Source: Dendrolimus kikuchii (Eukaryota; Arthropoda; Insecta; Lepidoptera; Lasiocampidae). From it: a stretch of 64,000 nucleotides of DNA. The notes beneath the pieces were generated by a model that searched no databases, was not told the origin of the DNA, and worked only from the letters and a program-made list of their open reading frames with translations. This document shows positions 62,201 to 64,000 of this stretch, in pieces. The position numbers and the translations under genes were made by a program. Every line of letters begins with the position of its first letter. Position 1 is the first letter of the stretch. The stretch is taken from contig CM034389.1 in assembly GCA_019925095.2 (NCBI GenBank), forward strand, positions 25,098,935 through 25,162,934, read 5' to 3'.

Positions 62201-62624
62201 TGCAGGACCGGGCGGTTTGGGCGCATCATACGTGATGTGCCCCGTCGCTGCTGCCAAAGCCATCGTCGAGCTGGGCTACCTCGTGGTAGGCTTCACCTCG
62301 GCGAGGGTGGAGGCACTGGAAGCCAGACCGATACGTTGTTACCGGTGTTACAACGTCGGCCATGGCGCCCAGACCTGTCCGGACACGTGCCCGGACCGGA
62401 CCAACTTGTGTCTCCGCTGCGGTAAGAGCGGACACAAGATGCCGGACTGCACGGCCCGGAACCCCCACTGCGCGGCGTGCGCGGCGGGGGGACTCAACGC
62501 TGCCCACCCCACGTTGGCGAGGTTCTGCCAGCCTCCCTACGTGAAGGGCAAATTCGTCCATCCGAGGACGAAACAACGCACGGGTGTTACGGGAGTACGC
62601 GCAATGGACACCTCCAATGCCTAG
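59229..62624 (+). CDS. R1-clade LINE ORF1 (Gag-like nucleic-acid-binding protein)
   Basis: An uninterrupted 1131-codon frame. Residues 1 to about 450 are Ala/Ser/Pro/Thr-rich and low in complexity. About 474-550 is a predicted coiled coil (LKGGYVRRLKDAANRLSDIV, then LGNENARLRMELNSLRGE) of the kind seen in R1/TRAS/SART ORF1. A basic segment with WTTVVKRKKGKG is at about 814. Three CCHC knuckles start at 1037 (CYRCYNVGHGAQTC), 1061 (CLRCGKSGHKMPDC) and about 1080 (CAAC...H...C). It would coat the element RNA and help deliver it to the target. At 1131 aa it is longer than the 400-700 aa I expect for this clade, because of the N-terminal and linker low-complexity regions. Very GC-rich codon use, unlike the rest of the window. 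Confidence 0.92.
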   Translation: MDAPDSKSAPGLSGAPCKRGHVKAKDGWQMAEIGETRRKKVPPKLSARRSKSVAGPRPRCQADAVITATTEAPESLGRAASVVDLTIDAPEARNNVMGPPAAPVTHRAPSGRAARNSAARPDIDREVLLAANSAVCLAVSAASTIVEYAYMAPSTSARASPVHGDGAYVQHEDIPPSGSVPDSLENALDGAIRAFNCSRPNSPACSLVYTAAGSAAAENGCPTTTVSNSAWASPMPTTSVCDISGRSVGDGRSTTPVAARASLASTTGVVCRDSVGATAAAPSSSFPTGMGAAVAMSAPVGTAAAAAATTATSPSSAAAAAADSASSCLLFPASMPSASGSATLSTSSAATVPISCSPVFVAGSRSRFWDRSQSSDADSAATSGASTPARARSPLRPAGGATASVLAGAEAFLRTEGGEKGRKARKATAAKLAAASQCAALVGDVSSFGPGELRLAASAQVAEILQIAQTSGNLKGGYVRRLKDAANRLSDIVDTLATRNPETEAWRLGNENARLRMELNSLRGENLSYRKEFEEMRKALKASAPAVEPAPAVVATPPPVPVKRKARAVAAEVAAIPEPPAALAAAKKPRPAPAAVAGPKPVPVDGTESAAAPADGAAPTSIPIGPGGGEFDAFLRVVLDAVAPFVRAQFAAIEDRLNPAPTLRPPLAADRGKAPAPRPAPRDQATGRPRPVTAAAAVRRGLGEASTPVPVEVVAAPAVGVAGSPLPPAPQKKKHRGGVKRTLRKQRRAARAAAAASAASATVPAPVVPAPRQRAALAAATPGVAAPAARARATPVAPPLAPVAPTPAPEGGAWTTVVKRKKGKGARADGPPPLPQAQAAPLPTGRGQQQRKQAAKPAVVFREPKSAAVIIKLLPAAAAKGVGYREVFAKASTVVDIAAMGLREGLKVVRTVRDARLLEFQPGPESAAKADRVAEALRGALVGMAEVVRPVKRGELYVSGLDESVTVDGLRDAIARAGNCRRDDVRTKHIGAGPGGLGASYVMCPVAAAKAIVELGYLVVGFTSARVEALEARPIRCYRCYNVGHGAQTCPDTCPDRTNLCLRCGKSGHKMPDCTARNPHCAACAAGGLNAAHPTLARFCQPPYVKGKFVHPRTKQRTGVTGVRAMDTSNA

Positions 62625-64000
62625 TACGCCCGTAACAATACTATTTCAGGCGAACGTAAACCACTCCCCCACCGCTCAGGATTTGTGCCTGCAGGCGATG
62701 GCGGAGTGGCAAGCGAACTTGGCCGTAATAAGCGAACCTTATTACGTGCCGCCTTGCGGCAATTGGGTGGGCGACCTCGATGACGTGGTAGCGGTGGTGG
62801 CCAGAGCCGGTTCTGGCACACCGCTTACATGTCTCGAAAGAGGAAAGGGCTATGCGGTGGCGGAGAGCGGGAGTATCGTCGTCATAGGCGTTTACTTTTC
62901 GCGCAACCGCCCCCTGGCGGAGTTCGAGCTTCACTTGGACGCCATCAGGGCTGCCATAGGCAGATTGTCGCCTAAAACGATCTTCGTAATGGGCGACTTT
63001 AACGCAAAGCACTGTTCCTGGGGAAATGCGTTCACGGAACCTAGGGGCCGGACGGTTGAGGAATGGGCTCTTCAATCCGGCCTGACCATATTGAACCAGG
63101 GATCGGTCCAGACCTGCGTGCGCGCGCGGGGTGGATCGGTCATCGACCTGTCATTCGCCACTCATGCGGCCGCCCGCAGAGTTGTCGGATGGAGGGTGCT
63201 GGAGGAGGTGGAGTCGCTCTCTGATCATCGGTACATCAGATTTGAGCTTACCCCCTCCTCCGGTCCGAGCCCTGTTCATCGCCCCCCTCTCCTCCCGCGT
63301 TGGGCCCTTACCAAGCTCGATCCGGAGCAGGCCGAGGAGTGGGCACTCACAGAAAGCTGGGCCTACCCAGTCGAATTCGAGAACCTGGAGTCGCAGGCAG
63401 AGCACATGCGCAAGACCCTGACGAGGGTTTGCGACGCGGCGATGCCTCGCGTCTCCAAGCGGCAGCCTCCGTGCAAGCAGGTCCACTGGTGGACCGAGGA
63501 GCTGGGCGAGATGCGAAAGGCAGTTCGCATCATCAGCCACAGGCTCAAACGCTGCAGGGCGCGCCGTCCTCCGGACTACGTCGCGGAAAATGGACTCGTG
63601 GGAGAGTTTAGGGAGGCCAGAAAGGCCCTTTCGATTGCAATACTGCAAGCGAAAGCCCGGGCTCGGGCCGAGCTCCTCGAGACGCTCGATCGGGATCCTT
63701 GGGGGCGTCCGTACCGTGGGGCCCGCAACACGTTGCGGCCTTGCACATCCACGGTCACGGAAACGCTCGAACCCGAGGTGCTCCGGTCGGTTATCGACGG
63801 GCTCTTCCCGGATCCGGGAAACTTCACTCCCCCCAGTATGGGTCCACCCGTTCCCGACACCCCCACGGACGAGGAGCCTCACTTCATCTCCGAGGGGGAA
63901 CTAGACGTTGCCCTGGACCGGCTCCGGGGCAGGAAGACGGCACCGGGACCCGACGGGGTTCCAGGTCGACTCCTCTTCCTGGCCGCTAAACATCTACGCG
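62617..64000 (+). CDS. R1-clade LINE ORF2 (endonuclease and reverse transcriptase), cut by window end
   Basis: Open without a stop from ATG at 62617 to the window end (461 codons). The ATG overlaps the ORF1 stop in ATGCCTAG, one frame over, so translation is probably coupled to ORF1 termination. The N-terminal part is an apurinic-type (APE) endonuclease: catalytic Glu in ISEPYY (residue 40), GDFNAKHCSWG (Asp 127) and SDH (202-204). A linker with several basic segments follows, and the reverse transcriptase begins at about 429 (LDRLRGRKTAPGPDGVPGRL). The catalytic FADD-type box is beyond the window. This enzyme nicks the target and copies the element RNA there. No stops or frameshifts are visible, so the element may be intact. 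Confidence 0.93.
   Translation, partial: MPSTPVTILFQANVNHSPTAQDLCLQAMAEWQANLAVISEPYYVPPCGNWVGDLDDVVAVVARAGSGTPLTCLERGKGYAVAESGSIVVIGVYFSRNRPLAEFELHLDAIRAAIGRLSPKTIFVMGDFNAKHCSWGNAFTEPRGRTVEEWALQSGLTILNQGSVQTCVRARGGSVIDLSFATHAAARRVVGWRVLEEVESLSDHRYIRFELTPSSGPSPVHRPPLLPRWALTKLDPEQAEEWALTESWAYPVEFENLESQAEHMRKTLTRVCDAAMPRVSKRQPPCKQVHWWTEELGEMRKAVRIISHRLKRCRARRPPDYVAENGLVGEFREARKALSIAILQAKARARAELLETLDRDPWGRPYRGARNTLRPCTSTVTETLEPEVLRSVIDGLFPDPGNFTPPSMGPPVPDTPTDEEPHFISEGELDVALDRLRGRKTAPGPDGVPGRLLFLAAKHLR

Larger units (their letters stand above)
58925..64000 (+). mobile_element. R1-clade non-LTR retrotransposon, 3' end outside window
   Basis: 5' UTR, ORF1 with three zinc knuckles and overlapping ORF2 with APE endonuclease define the R1 group. 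The target specificity cannot be judged: the left flank is a family A remnant and AT-rich DNA, not recognisable rDNA or TTAGG telomere repeats. Confidence 0.85.

Overview
The window looks like intergenic, transposon-packed DNA from a lepidopteran (moth or butterfly) nuclear genome. The evidence is an AT-rich background, short Helitron copies of the lepidopteran type (starting TC/TATACTAATAT, ending GCTAG), tRNA-derived SINEs with ATT-type tails, a BEL/Pao element, RTE-, CR1/Jockey- and R1-clade LINEs, and a Penelope-like fragment. I could not identify a single host protein-coding gene. The only recognisable host-type genes are three copies of tRNA-His(GTG). Family and order assignments come from motif recognition only; no database search was run.

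Layout. 1-4.4 kb: SINE edge, RTE fragment, two small inverted-repeat elements and a solo LTR. 4.4-11.3 kb: a complete BEL/Pao retrotransposon on the minus strand (identical 359-bp LTRs, AGTGG target duplication, tRNA-Phe-type primer site, uninterrupted 1734-codon gag-pol). 11.4-32 kb: interspersed copies of a ~300-bp SINE-like family (called A here), Helitrons, Penelope-type arms, CR1/Jockey LINE 3' ends, a second solo LTR, an unnamed element (called X) and a 9-bp-TSD MITE. 32.2-33.3 kb: a Penelope-like GIY-YIG fragment inside 356-359-bp inverted arms. 33.8-48.2 kb: three tRNA-His genes dispersed among RTE, SINE and Helitron insertions, plus a 66-bp minisatellite grown from the end of element X. 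48.4-58.9 kb: more A copies, a Helitron carrying a 70-bp minisatellite, nested MITEs and decayed LINE ends. 58.9-64 kb: a GC-rich R1-clade LINE with a very long ORF1 (1131 aa) and an overlapping ORF2 (endonuclease and start of RT) cut by the window end.

How the parts relate. The elements parasitise and interrupt one another. Family A shares its 3' end with a CR1/Jockey-type LINE (25.2 and 53.2 kb), the usual SINE-LINE partnership. Short RTE insertions with 11-13-bp target duplications sit in older elements and give relative ages. One SINE insertion can be compared with an empty paralogous site inside the same window. The two elements that look young and potentially functional are the BEL/Pao element and the R1-like element; most other pieces are truncated or decayed.
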